From Diorhabda sublineata (lineage: Eukaryota > Arthropoda > Insecta > Coleoptera > Chrysomelidae): DNA of 64,000 bases. Location: the NCBI RefSeq assembly GCF_026230105.1, contig NC_079478.1, forward strand, positions 35,231,653-35,295,652, in the 5' to 3' direction. A model generated the notes under the pieces. The model searched no databases, had not been told where the DNA came from, and saw nothing but the letters and a program-made list of their open reading frames with translations. The position numbers and the translations under genes are program-made. Below, in pieces: positions 22,283 through 33,520 of this stretch (its first letter is position 1; every line of letters starts with the position of its first letter).

Positions 22283-22900
22283 CTAATGGTAAATAACGAC
22301 GTAGACATCAGTAAATACTCGAAACTCGTTACATATTCGAAAAATAAATCATTTGGCTATAGATCCAAAAAATCTTAAGCATTTGGCCGTGAAGAAATTG
22401 GTTTTTGTTGCCAGCTCTAGACCGTTATCTCATGCATAAGGTATAAGAGGGGTTCTGCGGAGGAAGGAATTATATAAAATGAAGTGTAACCATATTAATA
22501 ATACCGGAAATGTTTTAATAATCACAGTCCCTGATACCAAAACTGATGTTCAACGTCGATTTACTCATATTGGTGAATATCAATACCTTTTCAAAAATTC
22601 CCTCGCTTATCGCAAAATGTTTGAATTTGCCCAATTCAAAAAAAAACCACACTAGGCATACATTTCGACGCTCTTCGGCGTCTCTATTAGTGGATTCCGG
22701 TGGTGATATAATTCAAGTAAAGAAATACGGTGGGTGGAAATCCAACACAGCTGCGGAGGGTTTCGTAGACGACTCAATAAAAAACAAAATGCAGTAGTAA
22801 GAATTTCAACAACTAGTTCAACTTAAAGCAACGTTGTAAATGTTCACGATCCTACCAACAATCCAATAACTACTAATACAACTATAGACGGTGTTATTTT
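21512..22900 (+). pseudogene. Crypton-like tyrosine recombinase pseudogene
   Basis: In pieces on the plus strand: CTPEDVVGSATAATMNPLPE, then KSREQYLKEYNSFMAY. In the second copy there follow KSPTLWSSFSNL-like and VNNDVDISKYSKLVTYSK fragments, then KSFGYRSKKS. About 22510-22560 gives VPDTKTDVQRRFTHIGEYQY. From 22650, TRHTFRRSSASLLVDSGGDI and then IQVKKYGGWKSNTAAEGFVD. The last part is the catalytic box II of tyrosine recombinases, with the His-x-x-Arg (HTFRR) and a following W in the GGWKS block. Insect genomes carry many such genes, usually assigned to Crypton-type elements. The N-terminal half is duplicated and the central third, including the first catalytic Arg region, is mostly lost. Frames shift repeatedly. 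Confidence 0.75.
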
Positions 22901-23535
22901 TTTGTCGACGGCCGTAGACAATTTTTGGATGAAACTCGAGAGTAAAGTAACTTTTTTTTCACTCGTCAAACCTTCCTACTCGTGATAAAAGTATTACTTT
23001 ACTCACTTGTTGCATAAATAATTATTTAAAGATAGATTTATCGAAGAGGTTAGCATCTAGATGTAATACGACTACCGCCAAGATTTCCGCATGAATGGTT
23101 CTTTCAATTTTGCCTTAATCTTAGCACAAAGTCGAATTTTTCAACAGAGAGACGGAAAAATTCGGAAAATTTTATGCTATCTTCACACATCTCCATTTTT
23201 GAGCTCAGATTTGGCTCTACTTAACTTCAAACACATTCTATCCAATCTTTTCTAGAATGATGTGCCTGCTTAAAATATATGGCCAGTGAAAAATTAAAGA
23301 ATCACACCACGACTACCACGATTATCGTTAAACAATCTTTGTGACAGTCGCATCGAGCAATCGCAAGATCTATTGAGAAACTGAACTGGTTGACATTGTC
23401 CAAGACACTTTGATCCAGAATTATATTGACTGTTCCTCGTAATTTGGCAGTTTAGTTCCAAGTATGAAAAATCCAAAAAGAAACGAACGTTTTATGAAAA
23501 GAATCAAGAACTGAAGAGACCATTTACGTGGTTGG
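22901..23535. other. No recognisable gene
   Basis: AT-rich. A stretch near 23180-23250 vaguely resembles a mariner C-terminus (SSDLALLNFKHIL) but is too weak to call. Confidence 0.35.
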
Positions 23536-23539
23536 CGAT

Positions 23540-23880
23540 AACTTTTCGTGGTCGTTCTTTTGGAAACTCCGTAACCGCCAAAATTTATGAAAAAAGGTGT
23601 GTCAGATCTAGTTTAAAGCAGATCATAAAGAAAAAGCGATATTTCTTGTTTTGGCCAGATACTTCCTGCAGGTTTGATTATTCCGTCTAGGAATGTGCCT
23701 CAAACGAGGTCAATTAAATGTTTTTGGCGAAATTTGAAATGAAACGTATATTCTGAAGGTCGGGAACAAACTACACATGAAAAATTAGAGAATTTTGAGC
23801 AAACACCGGCAAATACCAAATGCTGATTTTCATGGAGTACCTAAAGTCCAAATAATTAAATTAAAACAAACATTTAGTAC
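23540..23880 (+). pseudogene. Tc1/mariner-superfamily transposase C-terminal relic
   Basis: The plus strand gives LFWPDTSCRFDYS, then RNVPQTRSIKCFWRNLK in another frame, followed by NVYSEGREQTTHEKLENF. The order FWPDxAsxHY...NVPQxRPIExFWxxLKxxVY is the C-terminal catalytic region of one insect Tc1-like transposase group. The third catalytic residue position (RPIE in the family) reads RSIK here, so the active site is destroyed. At least two stops interrupt it. Confidence 0.6.
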
Positions 23881-23889
23881 AAATTTTTT

Positions 23890-24630
23890 GTCTCCACACT
23901 CTTGTTCACATCTTCTCCAGCTAGTTCTCCGGAAATTTTCAGCAAGATTTCTCATTTTGAGAAGAGTTAGCTCAGGTGTTTGTACACCTTTGTCGTCGCA
24001 GGAAGGTGTGTGCGATTATTCTGCTTAAGGTAGAAGGCTCTAATTTGAATGGTACTTCGTCTTCTTTAGTATCTCAAGGGAGTTATTACCAATTTGGGAT
24101 AGTTTAGGTGAATGAGAAGTGGATAATAGAAAGAAACAACGATAAGGGATGTTGTAGTGGAGTTTTCGTAATTTACTGTAGATGTACATTTAGTGCGTAC
24201 TACTTCTAGCTGCCCAAAAACGATTTTTTGTGTATTTTGTGACGGTTATGTACCATAAATCTCTAAAACTGGTAACTGGTAAGTCAATTAATTGCTTTAT
24301 TGCAAGATCTGTAAGGACTTTGAATAACGTTTTGAAGAAAATTGCTAATCATACTTTTCTTTTCGATACGGTGTGAGTTAATTCTACGCAGGCCTTTTAG
24401 TCCCATAGCTTGGAAGTGCTTCCCTTCCACTCTTTTCTATTTTCTGTTTTCCATCACCTCTGCATACGATTTTTCCTTGGTCTTCCTTTTTTCTTGTTCT
24501 TCCTTGTTCTACGTCCATCATTTTTGCTTCAAAATCTAGAGGATTTTCTCATTATTGTTTTATACAGATGTAGATTAGCTTTTTTGAACTTATCATAGCA
24601 TTAGTAGCTCTGAATTGTTTACGTCCCTTC
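23890..24630. other. No recognisable gene
   Basis: Pyrimidine-rich on the plus strand around 24340-24600, giving hydrophobic Phe/Leu-rich frames that I regard as compositional. Confidence 0.4.
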
Positions 24631-24639
24631 GTCTTCCTT

Positions 24640-24830
24640 GCCATCGTCAATTTCCCTACAAAATTCATAACTATGAACCTGTTTTCTTCATTCAGTTGTG
24701 TTTAAAAACTTCCTTCTATCTTCGAGGATTCCCTGTCTTTGCTGTCCTCTTCAAATTTCCTTCAGTTCTTTTTCTGATTGAAAGGGTTGAAAGGACCAAT
24801 ATACACATCGTCTGCGTAGGCCGGTAGAGG
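24640..24830 (-). pseudogene. LINE reverse transcriptase scrap with YADD box
   Basis: The minus strand reads LPAYADDVYIG, the catalytic YADD box of a non-LTR RT, then FEEDSKDRESSKIEGSF and TQLNEENRFIVMN. This fits the following segment of LINE RTs (usual pattern ..E......GL.xNxxKTxxM). Only about 60 residues, in two frames. Confidence 0.45.
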
Positions 24831-24999
24831 CGTTGTTGCTCTTTTTTTTTAGTTGAAACCGATTTTACAAAGCTATCTATTCTGATACTATATTGAACAG
24901 AGTATGTATGAGGTTTTATCGTAGCGATAATCAAGTTTAGTTACAATGCTAAACCACATACTGCGAAAGTTACGTGGAATAAGATGAAAAAGTTTATAT

Positions 25000-25175
25000 C
25001 CAGCCTTTAGTCCAGATTTTGCACCGTCAGAATACTATTTATTCAGATCCATGGCGAAATTGCGTGGGAAAAATTTGTATCTATGTCCAAAAAATGGTTC
25101 TCGAAGAGCTTTTTGGAAATAGGGTTGAAACCATAGAATACGATGGGCTATACTTCGAATATATATTAAGGTATT
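25000..25175 (+). pseudogene. Mariner-like transposase C-terminal scrap
   Basis: The plus strand translates to QPAFSPDFAPSEYYLFRSMA and then KLRGKNLYLCPKNGS. This fits the HPPYSPDLAPSDYHLFRSM block that carries the third catalytic Asp in one mariner-related group; here that Asp is Glu (PSEYY). A second frame follows with EYDGLYFEYILRY. The CACCC at about 25202 may mark the element's end. Confidence 0.55.
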
Positions 25176-28070
25176 CTTTTTCGTATAATTATTCATAAGA
25201 CACCCTCTTTAATATGAAAAATTCATTGAATTTCAAATTTACCTTTTGAAAATTCGGATTCACGTGATTTTAACGAAGTATCCGATGTTTTTTCCGCGTC
25301 GCTGGTTCGGGTATTTCCATTCAGATGGCGATAGCTACCGAGTACCGAAAGGTAAGGCGTTACCCTTGAGGTGTGTCCCCTAATAAGACTACCTACCCGT
25401 CGCGCATAGCAACCAAACCCACTCCAGTAGACTTTCTTGATTTTGTCACGAGAGGCGTGCGCAATTTCAATGTAATTTTATAAAAATAAACAAATAAAAA
25501 AAAAGTAGTAAATGGAAAGCGGTTATTTTGTTGTGCAATAGCCTTCGGCATCGAAGCATGGGCGGCGACTATTCAATTAATGAAAGGCGCGATGATTATA
25601 TATATTTCTCGTGTTGTTTGAGGTTTTTTTTTTGGGAAAAATGGAAACCACGAACGGATTATATAAATATCTATTCGAAGTGATTCGAAAAAGGGTTACC
25701 GGCGACGTTTCTTAACTAAGAAACGGCTCGGGTGAAGCATATCAAGCTGTCTGTGGTCTTCTTGCAAAAGCGAGGTCCTTAAGAATACCCCACATGACCG
25801 TACTGGCCACTGAACGAAACCTCGTCTACCTATCCAATCTCCAGGACATTAAGGTACCTCCTGCACAAAATGTCTGATATTCGCATGTTTTAGATCGTTG
25901 TTCATTTGCCCACGTGAATCTTCCAGTGTTTCCAGATAACTTTGGCCCGTCACGTGATCCTCAACAAAGTACGGATCCGTACCGACTCACTAGACCCCGG
26001 GGAATTCACCTTCAATGACGCCGTGGGGATTATGGTCGATGCAGTTCACGCAGTTATGCCGATATGTTCAGAATGAAGGCTGCTTCAACCGACAACAAAA
26101 TTGAATGCTGGAAATGCGGATCAATTTCCAATTTGTGATCGAAATGATCCTCGTGGGATCATCCCCCAGGTCGTATCGATTCATGGTTCCAGAGTTTCCT
26201 TAATATTATTACCTCGATCTTCTATACAAAACTTTCTTCTATCCATTTATGTCTTGATCAATCTCTCCTTTACTTTGTCGCCCATAGCATCTACATTTCA
26301 GGAAATTTCGACGAATTTTGACCGACCTCCATTATTAAAAATTACACGGAGCGATTCTATGCATCGTTCTTGACTGAGACCTTTTGTGAAATCATAAAAA
26401 ATCATCCAACGTATGTCCAAATGATCTATTGTGCTTCGTTTTTGAGTTTCGTAGTGTTTCACACTTCGAGAGAATGTGAATTTCTTCCTCTAGCATCTTC
26501 AGGTGTTTGTTGAGGAGACAGTGCCCCGGATAAAACTTCTGCTTCACCAGATATAGCAAACGTCGATGTCCACTTTTTAATTACGTGAAATGATTCAGAC
26601 TGTTAAGAGCTTGGCTTGCGTATTATAGAGCAGAAATCCAAATTTTCCTTCATTTCCTTGTTTGGAATTTGTTTCATACGGTTTATTATAGTCGTTAATT
26701 CTTTCAATAACTTTGTTGTTAAACGTGGGCTTAACTTTTCACAAAAAAAAATTAATATAACAAAAGCTTCTCCGCATCGAAGCACGACACGACTCCATTA
26801 TCAATTTCATTATTCATTTTGTTAATATTTCAATAGGATCCCAACATTAATTACAAATTACTTAATTACAGTTATCTATATTCATAGTATTTTGTTTTGG
26901 TAACGATGATTTAGCGAATGACTTCTAATTTTCACCGCCCCAGGCATGACAGAAATTAATTGTAGGTTTGTTTTTGAGACAGGTGTTTGCTTACCACTTA
27001 ACTTTACATTTACGAGGGTTGTACCCATTCTTTATGTTTTCGAATCACCCGAAGTCGCAGACGCCAACTCTTGGAGCTTTTGCTACCCAAGTATTCCTGG
27101 GGATGATTCGGACATAGCAATCCACCCAAATTTCATCAAAAACTCCCTCGGTCAGTCGCTCTTTTCGGCGATTCTGGACCATTCGCGGAGTTTGGTATCT
27201 TCTGTGAAAATAGAGTCAAATCAAGCTCCTTGTGAGCGTCAGACATCATCTAAGGAATCCCACGAACACTACCTTTGCGATAGCTCGACTTTTTAATTAA
27301 ATTTTAGCGTTAAAAAAGTTTACAGACACTTTTTGAGCATCTCACTGTTGATCTTATGGACAATCGCATTCGAACCCGGCGGTTTCAACTACATTCTTCA
27401 TCAAGAACTTCCATGCTACACTAAGTAAAAGCCCTGCAGCATTTGCGGACGTGCTGAATAGACTTGCACTCTTCACCATAAACCTTAGTAAGTTACAGAT
27501 GGATCTCCACGGCCGATAACTTACTTGCATGGAGAAACTAGCCTAGCACCGGCCGTAGAAGTTGTAACTCGTTAAAAACTTTACTTTTGGTACAACTTTA
27601 GTACATTTCGCATTCGTTATTAGCAGTATAAAGACAACCAGTGGTTGCTTGGTAATTGCTTTCCATTCTACAAGAAACCCACAGGCTCGACGATCATGAG
27701 TTGGGGTCATACAAGAATAAATTGGAGCAAACTTTGATAGTATCATTTAATAGTATCTGTTGCCGAAATACGTGAATTGTTTTTTTTTTGAGCCTCCGAT
27801 GGTCTTTAAATAGAAGACGGATGATTATAAAATGTTGGAAGTGAGTTGTAACGGTTTCTTTGAGCTCCACGTCATTTTAGAAGCGCCGCCACAGAGAAGT
27901 CTTTAGCTAATTTGCTCTTTCTTCTAGATTTCGTTCCTTACGTTCACCAATCGATGCTGGTTGAATGGAGGTTAAGCATGACTAATTAGGCTCTTTTTCC
28001 TCTTCTATTTCGTCGTTTTTTTTCATACCAGATCGTCCTGTCGTCTTCTCTTAACATCATCTAGTTATCC
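25176..28070. other. Long stretch without a recognised gene
   Basis: The part at 25260-26100 is richer in G and C than its surroundings and could be a retroelement gag-like region or an old exon, but no motif is decisive. The 116-codon plus-strand frame at 26946-27296 is the longest here. Its translation shows no domain I know, and the opposite strand also has long frames. A cluster of restriction-like palindromes and the run GGTACC are not informative. Confidence 0.35.
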
Positions 28071-28079
28071 TCTCGATAC

Positions 28080-28370
28080 CTACGTTCCTCCACATCGGGT
28101 GAGGAAGACTGAGCACGAGGCTACATTCTCCTGCGCCAGTTTAAGGAGCTTGGGGCTAACATAGCGCTGTGTGTCAGTTGTGACAAGTCCTATTTCGCTC
28201 TTCACTTCGCAAGTCCTGGAGAACATTTCTGGCGAAGGTTGTCGTTGCATTCCATTTGTCTTCAAAGCTAAGCATTGCGTCAACCAAAGAATAGGGTAGA
28301 ACCAAGACATTTACCTGGTGTTTGAGGGGAAAGAGATATGTTTGACCCACAGATTTCAAAAACGACAATT
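28080..28370 (-). pseudogene. Possible LINE C-terminal fragment
   Basis: Minus-strand frames include QRYVSPKLLKLAQENV followed by CSVFLTRCGGT. This resembles the post-RT segment of Jockey/CR1-type LINEs (pattern ..YxSP.xLLxLY....P.xEYCxxxWGG). The similarity is loose and the frame shifts. It could be chance. Confidence 0.28.
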
Positions 28371-29130
28371 TGAAACAAGCATTGGGTATACGTATGATCG
28401 AATTGGCAATGTTCTAGAGTCTTCTGGCGTTGTTGTGTTAGATGGAGCTTCAAGACAACTTTGACTTTACAATTTTTTGAGAATCATTGAGCAAAGTTCT
28501 AATGTTTTAGCTCTTTTATATGGTATTATTTTATATGTTTGTATAAAACAATTTTAACTTAGAGGCATATGTTTCCCGAATATTATTAACATTCTGATCT
28601 GGCGCTTTCATCAAATTAAAAGACCAGAAGATAACAGATAATTATGTGAAGAATTGTGTATATTAATGAATTTTTTTTATTGTTATTACAAACGGGAATT
28701 GGTAGATAGATAAAATAGGGATAAATTTCTGTCGAACAGTTGTAGGAATTATATAATGTAACCATCATTTGTCAACAAATCAAAACAAAACTAATCAAAA
28801 TTATGTTTGCTATACTAATCGTGTCAATATGGGCTTCTAGGTATATTAATTATTCAAATATACGAGGATGGTTTCAAAAATTTCCGATCTACCAAAGTAT
28901 GCTAGCTCGATATGGTCCATTTTCAAAAAAATCTTCATAACGACTCACTTACGAGATATCAAACCAAAACTAAGAATCCACTATAGCTAAAACCTAATTT
29001 GATAAGTAATGACAATGACATGTTCAGTGTAAAGTAGTAGAGTTGCATATTTCAGAGCTGATTCGCGGTCATTTGATTGTAAGGCAACGATCTAGCCACG
29101 CAACTCAAGTTAATCAATTGTTCCAAAAAA
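28371..29130. other. No recognisable gene
   Basis: AT-rich flank leading into the 40-bp satellite. Nothing supported. Confidence 0.4.
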
Positions 29131-29133
29131 TAA

Positions 29134-29875
29134 GGCAACTTTTAAATAAACAGAGACAAGCAGATAAACCAACACAGTAAGTTAAATAAAGAGAGAGAAG
29201 CAGATAAACTAACACAGTAAGTTAAATAAAGAAAGACAAGCAGATAAACCAACACAGTAAGTTAAATAAAGAAAGAAAAGCAGATAAACTAACGCAGTAA
29301 GTTAAATGAAGAAAAACAAGCAGATAAACTAACACAGTAAGTTAAATAAAGAAAGACAAGCATAGAAACTAACACAGTAAGTTAAATAAAGAGAGACAAG
29401 CAGATAAACCAACACGGTAAGTTAAATAAAGAGAGACAAGCATAGAAACTAACACAGTAAGTTAAATAAAGAGAGACAAGCAGATAAACCAACACGGTAA
29501 GTTAAATAAAGAGAGACAAGCATAGAAACTAACACAGTAAGTTAAATAAAGAGAGAGAAGCAGATAAACTAACACAGTAAGTTAAATAAAGAAAGACAAG
29601 CAGATAAACCAACACAGTAAGTTAAATAAAGAAAGACAAGCAGATAAACCAACACGGTAAGTTAAATAAAGGAAGACAAGCATAGAAACTAACACAGTAA
29701 GTTAAATAAAGAGAGACAAGCAGATAAACTAACACAGTAAGTTAAATAAAGAAAGACAAGCAGATAAACTAGCACGGTGAGTTAAATAAAGAAAGACAAG
29801 CAGATAAACTAGCACGGTAAGTAGTTAAATAAAGAAAGACAAGCAGATAAACTAACACAGTAAGTTAAATAAAGT
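29134..29875. repeat. Satellite, 40-bp unit, about 18 copies
   Basis: The unit runs GTTAAATAAAGAGAGACAAG followed by CAGATAAACTAACACAGTAA. About 18 copies follow head to tail without interruption except one 3-4 bp insertion near 29821. Variants include CATAGAAACT in place of CAGATAAACT and ACGG in place of ACAG. Several CATAG and CGG variants alternate in the middle of the array, which suggests that multi-unit blocks were duplicated. No coding content. Confidence 0.93.
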
Positions 29876-29879
29876 ATGG

Positions 29880-30340
29880 TGGAAATATTAAATTGTGTCA
29901 TAATTCAGAGCTGGAATTGCAAACTTCTCGGTTAGTTCATTTCTACGTTGATATCAAATTCTTAAACTACATCGCGTACACTAGTGCGTTGGTCTTCCAA
30001 AATGAGTTTTGACACAGCTCTGACGTTCTCATTGGTAATGCAACTTTCTAAAATGAATTTTTTCATGAATTGCTTATATATTGCTTATATATATTGACAT
30101 TATATTGAAAACTAAGATTTACTCACTTTATATTATATAAATTTTTAACATCTGGGGCTTCTCCAATAAATTGCTATATTTCGTTTGTGAAAAACTTTTC
30201 AGGTTTTTTAGGTTTATATCCTTCCTTCAGATTTTCTTTTAAGTAAGGCATGTAACAATAACTCATCAAAATAAACAATTAACTGGTTTTGTGAGAAGCG
30301 CTAGCCTCATTTTTGTCCTCCCAATCCATAAATTGAGAGT
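29880..30340. other. No recognisable gene
   Basis: AT-rich spacer between the satellite and the palindrome. Nothing supported. Confidence 0.4.
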
Positions 30341-30342
30341 AC

Positions 30343-30500
30343 ACTCACAATTACACTGTCGACGCGCGTTTCGATAACCAAATTTTCGTCTTCAGAGACT
30401 GAAGGTAAACTCAGTTAACTTGGTTATCGAAACGCGCGTCAGACAGTGTAATTGTGAGTGTTAGTGTAGTGGTAGTGTAAATAGTGTGTTCAGTATGAAT
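30343..30500. repeat. Palindrome of two Penelope-type element ends
   Basis: The left arm 30343-30385 (ACTCACAATTACACTGTC, then GACGCGCGTTTCGATAACCA) is repeated in reverse complement at 30418-30460. The spacer is about 32 bp and contains the small inverted pair CTTCAG/CTGAAG. The sequence continuing right (GTGTTCAGTATGAATATCGC) recurs in degraded form at 8960 after the GIY-YIG fragment, and in reverse at 53174-53200. I infer two copies of the terminal repeat of the same Penelope-like family joined head to head. Confidence 0.6.
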
Positions 30501-31495
30501 ATCGCCATCGCCATCCGGCTATACGGTGTTGCCAAAAGTACTTTGTATTGTAGTATGACGAAATAAAAATATAGTGGGATTACCCCGTATACAACGACAT
30601 ATTATATCATTTATTTACTTAGAAACAATAACCGTCCAAGTGTTCGGCACCTTTGACTCGACGAGCAAACAAAATAAAATTGTACTTTTCCTCTATTATA
30701 CTTTTTTTAGGGTTGTCGAAACAGAAACACGCGGTGCTGAGTAAACTAAGTTCGCAAAAGGTGTGATCCACATTATCTGAGGCTACCATATAAACTGTAT
30801 CGTGTTAAGATAGCGGTTTTTTTAATGATTCTTTGATCTATACCGACATATACGGAATTAGACGGGGACGCGACCATTTTATGGAAGATGAGTGATCAAT
30901 GACTTTGGATAATTTAATGGTTCTTGGTAATGACAGGTATTGCGTTTATTGTTTGCATACTATGATAAAGATTAACTTTGTACCGTAAAGAACGATTTTG
31001 TGTCACTAATTATTGTATTATGTTATAATACAGGGTGTGTTCAATATATTGTTAGTTTGTTATTTCTATAAATGGAACATAATAAAACGAAAATAAACAT
31101 ACAACATTATGGAAATAGAAAATGTTATACTTTAAAACTGAACCTATTAGATAGACAACCATTCACACATTTATCATTATAATCAATCAAATTTTTACTT
31201 TACAAGTTTATCATCAGTTACTTTCATTGTCCCGCATTATATTTTCGAAACTTTCTTCTTTTTAAGTCCTATCGATACAGTAACTCCCATGGATGGTTAC
31301 GAGCCCCGACGACGAAATCGTAGACGGTGGTGTATCTCTATGAGAGCTGCTACTCAATTTTTGACATATGTCAACATTGATGTGAATATGTCAAATATGA
31401 CATTGCCCCAGTTTGACATTGACATACGAGTGCAATTTGACTTGTGTACAAGTGCTGGAAGCATTCATTTTGGTCCAAAAATTTAATCGTTTGCG
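30501..31495. other. No recognisable gene
   Basis: AT-rich. At about 31033 a CAGGGTGTGTTCAATATA sequence resembles a DNA transposon end, without a visible partner. The 65-codon frame at 31289 overlaps a GTCAAATATGACA-like palindromic region also present near 38740, probably mariner flanking sequence. Confidence 0.35.
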
Positions 31496-31499
31496 ATGA

Positions 31500-32035
31500 T
31501 TTTCGAAAATCAAATCGCTTCGAATTCAATCGTGGTCGAACTTCGCTGCAAGAATTGCAGATAATGCAAGACATATCGTGAGATTGAGGCATACTTGGAC
31601 ATTCAATATTACATGGATATTTGGCTGTCGAAAAGATCTGTTCGAGTTGGATACCGCATAATTTGACAATCGCTGAAAAAAAGCTCCGTGTCGATTTTAT
31701 ATATCATCACTATTCCATTGGAGCAACTTGGAACGGTCAATTCTGAATGGTAAACCGGAATTTGTTTGCTAGGATTGCTAAAAAAAATCAGGAAAACCAA
31801 TCGCACGTTTTTGAACATTAATTGATGGATCATCCACCGTACAGTCCTCATTTGACACCCAAAGATTTCTTCTTCCAACGTTTTTCTTCACCTGAAGAAG
31901 CGGTTGATGCGTTCCAATCACATGCTTTGGAGGTACCTCCAAATGCTTCGGCAATTGGTTCAAAGGCATGCAAAAGATCTCAATGGAGAATATTTCGAAA
32001 AACATATCCATGTATAAATGTTTGTTTTGTTATTT
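31500..32035 (+). pseudogene. Mariner transposase C-terminal half (mauritiana-like)
   Basis: The plus strand gives pieces in order: CRTSLQELQIMQDIS-type N-terminal debris, EIEAYLDIQYYMDIWLSKR, then HYSIGATWNGQF in the DDE region. After a frame change comes MMDHPPYSPHLTPKDFFFQR, the third catalytic Asp block, here PKDFF. Then FSSPEEAVDAFQSHALEVPP, the well-conserved mauritiana C-terminal block, and YPCINV. Stops and shifts are frequent. Same subfamily as 14080-14480 and 2560-2965. Confidence 0.7.
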
Positions 32036-32449
32036 GTCTACATCAAAATATAGGTCTTTTATTGGACTTTTATAGCTGTACAATACAAGGTTTGGACAGG
32101 CCAAAACCCATTTTAAATCCAACAAATTTCACCCAGTTGTGTATTCTCGACAGTTTTAGTTGCAACTTGCAAGGTGTAGCGTGCAGTCTATTGTAATTTC
32201 AAGTATAGACGCGGTTTAAAGGGGGGGTGATCAATATATAAATTTTAGAGATGCGCCAAAGCTTCGGAACAGTTTGAGCGATTCGCCAAAATTGGAGGAA
32301 AAAAACCAAACAGTCGCCCAGGGCGTCATAGAGCAGAAAGTGCATTATAGAATAAAATATGGCGTAAAAAGGCACGCAAAGGTGATAGCACACAAAAAAA
32401 CTGAGTTTTCTTTATTCTAATTTCATCAATTTGTAAATAAGTAAATAGA

Positions 32450-32565
32450 ACGCGCTCAAAAAATCCCTTGGTAGCTGATTCCACAGGCTTGCACTTCTCC
32501 GAACAACAAGTCCCGATAAATTATTGTTCTGGGTACTGGTATTCGTCTAGTCCAGCTCCAATTTT
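32450..32565 (-). pseudogene. LINE 3' coding tail scrap
   Basis: The minus strand reads NNLSGLVVRRSASLWNQLPR and then DFLSAF. The RxxxLWNxLPxDF block is the common end of Jockey/CR1-type LINE ORF2 proteins. Only about 30 residues and one frame shift, so confidence is limited. Confidence 0.42.
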
Positions 32566-33245
32566 GTTTCTTTTATGCTCTAAGCCGTCCAAATTTCTGG
32601 AAAACTCCGGATCGTGTTAGTGTTTTGTAAGTTTTCATATGTAAGTTTGTTAATATAGTCAGATTTTGTAAGTGTTGATGGTGAAAGTGAAATTTAACTC
32701 AATAAAAACGTCCAGCTACAGAAGGGAAAGTATTCAAAGGGAAAACTGGAATTTTTATTATAATATCGAACAAATCTATTTAATAAATGATTCGTGTAAA
32801 TAGTATCTTACATTTTTTTTATTTCTTTATATGGTTTTGCTGATTTTCAGTCAGGAAAATTTACCTTTACAAACTTCTGATCACTAAGAAAGGCCACGTA
32901 TTGCTGGAAAATAATTCTTCTCTGGAGAAGAATTTTCGACAGTAGACAAAGTTCTTGACAAGTTTTTTAGAGCAATAGGTTTTTTTCAATAGAAGAAAGC
33001 GATGTAGAAGGCTTTATATATCTGTCTTTTCTCGCATTACTTCCGAGAATCCCCCCTCGATCACCTTTGCGTCTGGGAATCGACCTCCATCGCCTTGATG
33101 TATTATACCGTATACCACGTAATCATTGATCTTAATTCAGTTAGATAATGCAGTTTTCCGGAAACTTGGATGACCTTCTGATGAGTGGCGCCGCTTTCCC
33201 GTCATCTCCAGTTTCCGGCTCTTCTGACCTGGTATCTATACAAGC
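32566..33245. other. No recognisable gene
   Basis: Nothing supported; AT-rich up to about 33000, then more mixed in composition as the GC-richer repeat arm begins. Confidence 0.4.
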
Positions 33246-33249
33246 TGGA

Positions 33250-33520
33250 TTTTGGAGCCAGCACTTATCTTACTCCTATAGGAGCCAACAGACTTGAACG
33301 ACGGGACACGTTGGTCTTGGGCCAACGCTGGGACACCCAGCCTTGACAAATCAATAATGGTCCAAACCTGGTTGAAGTCTGAGTAACTTTATCCTATAGT
33401 TAGACAGGCTTGGGTTTATCTAGGCAACCAGGCCTGGTCCAGGCTTGCAAACCAAGCAAAGGACATTGTTATCATCCCACCAAGTCTGGGCCGATAACGA
33501 CTTCCAAGCTGGGTCCATCG
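33250..33520 (-). repeat. Left arm of a large inverted repeat, GC-richer
   Basis: Read in reverse complement, this segment matches 34925-35195 along its length. Shared blocks include CTTGGAAG(T/C)CGTTAT(C/T)GG, CCAGACTTGGTGGGAT, ATAACAATGTCC, CAGACTTCAACCAGG and TTGGCCCAAG. It is clearly richer in G and C than its surroundings. Similarity is about three quarters by eye with small gaps. A third copy is at 57687-57862. Confidence 0.75.

Noticed and set aside
23170..23250. Weak mariner C-terminus-like translation
   Set aside because: Only about ten residues agree loosely with the PYSPDLA block; not enough to annotate.
26946..27296. 116-codon plus-strand open frame
   Set aside because: No recognisable domain, no supporting splice or promoter context, and long frames on the opposite strand; in AT-rich decayed DNA this length can occur by chance.
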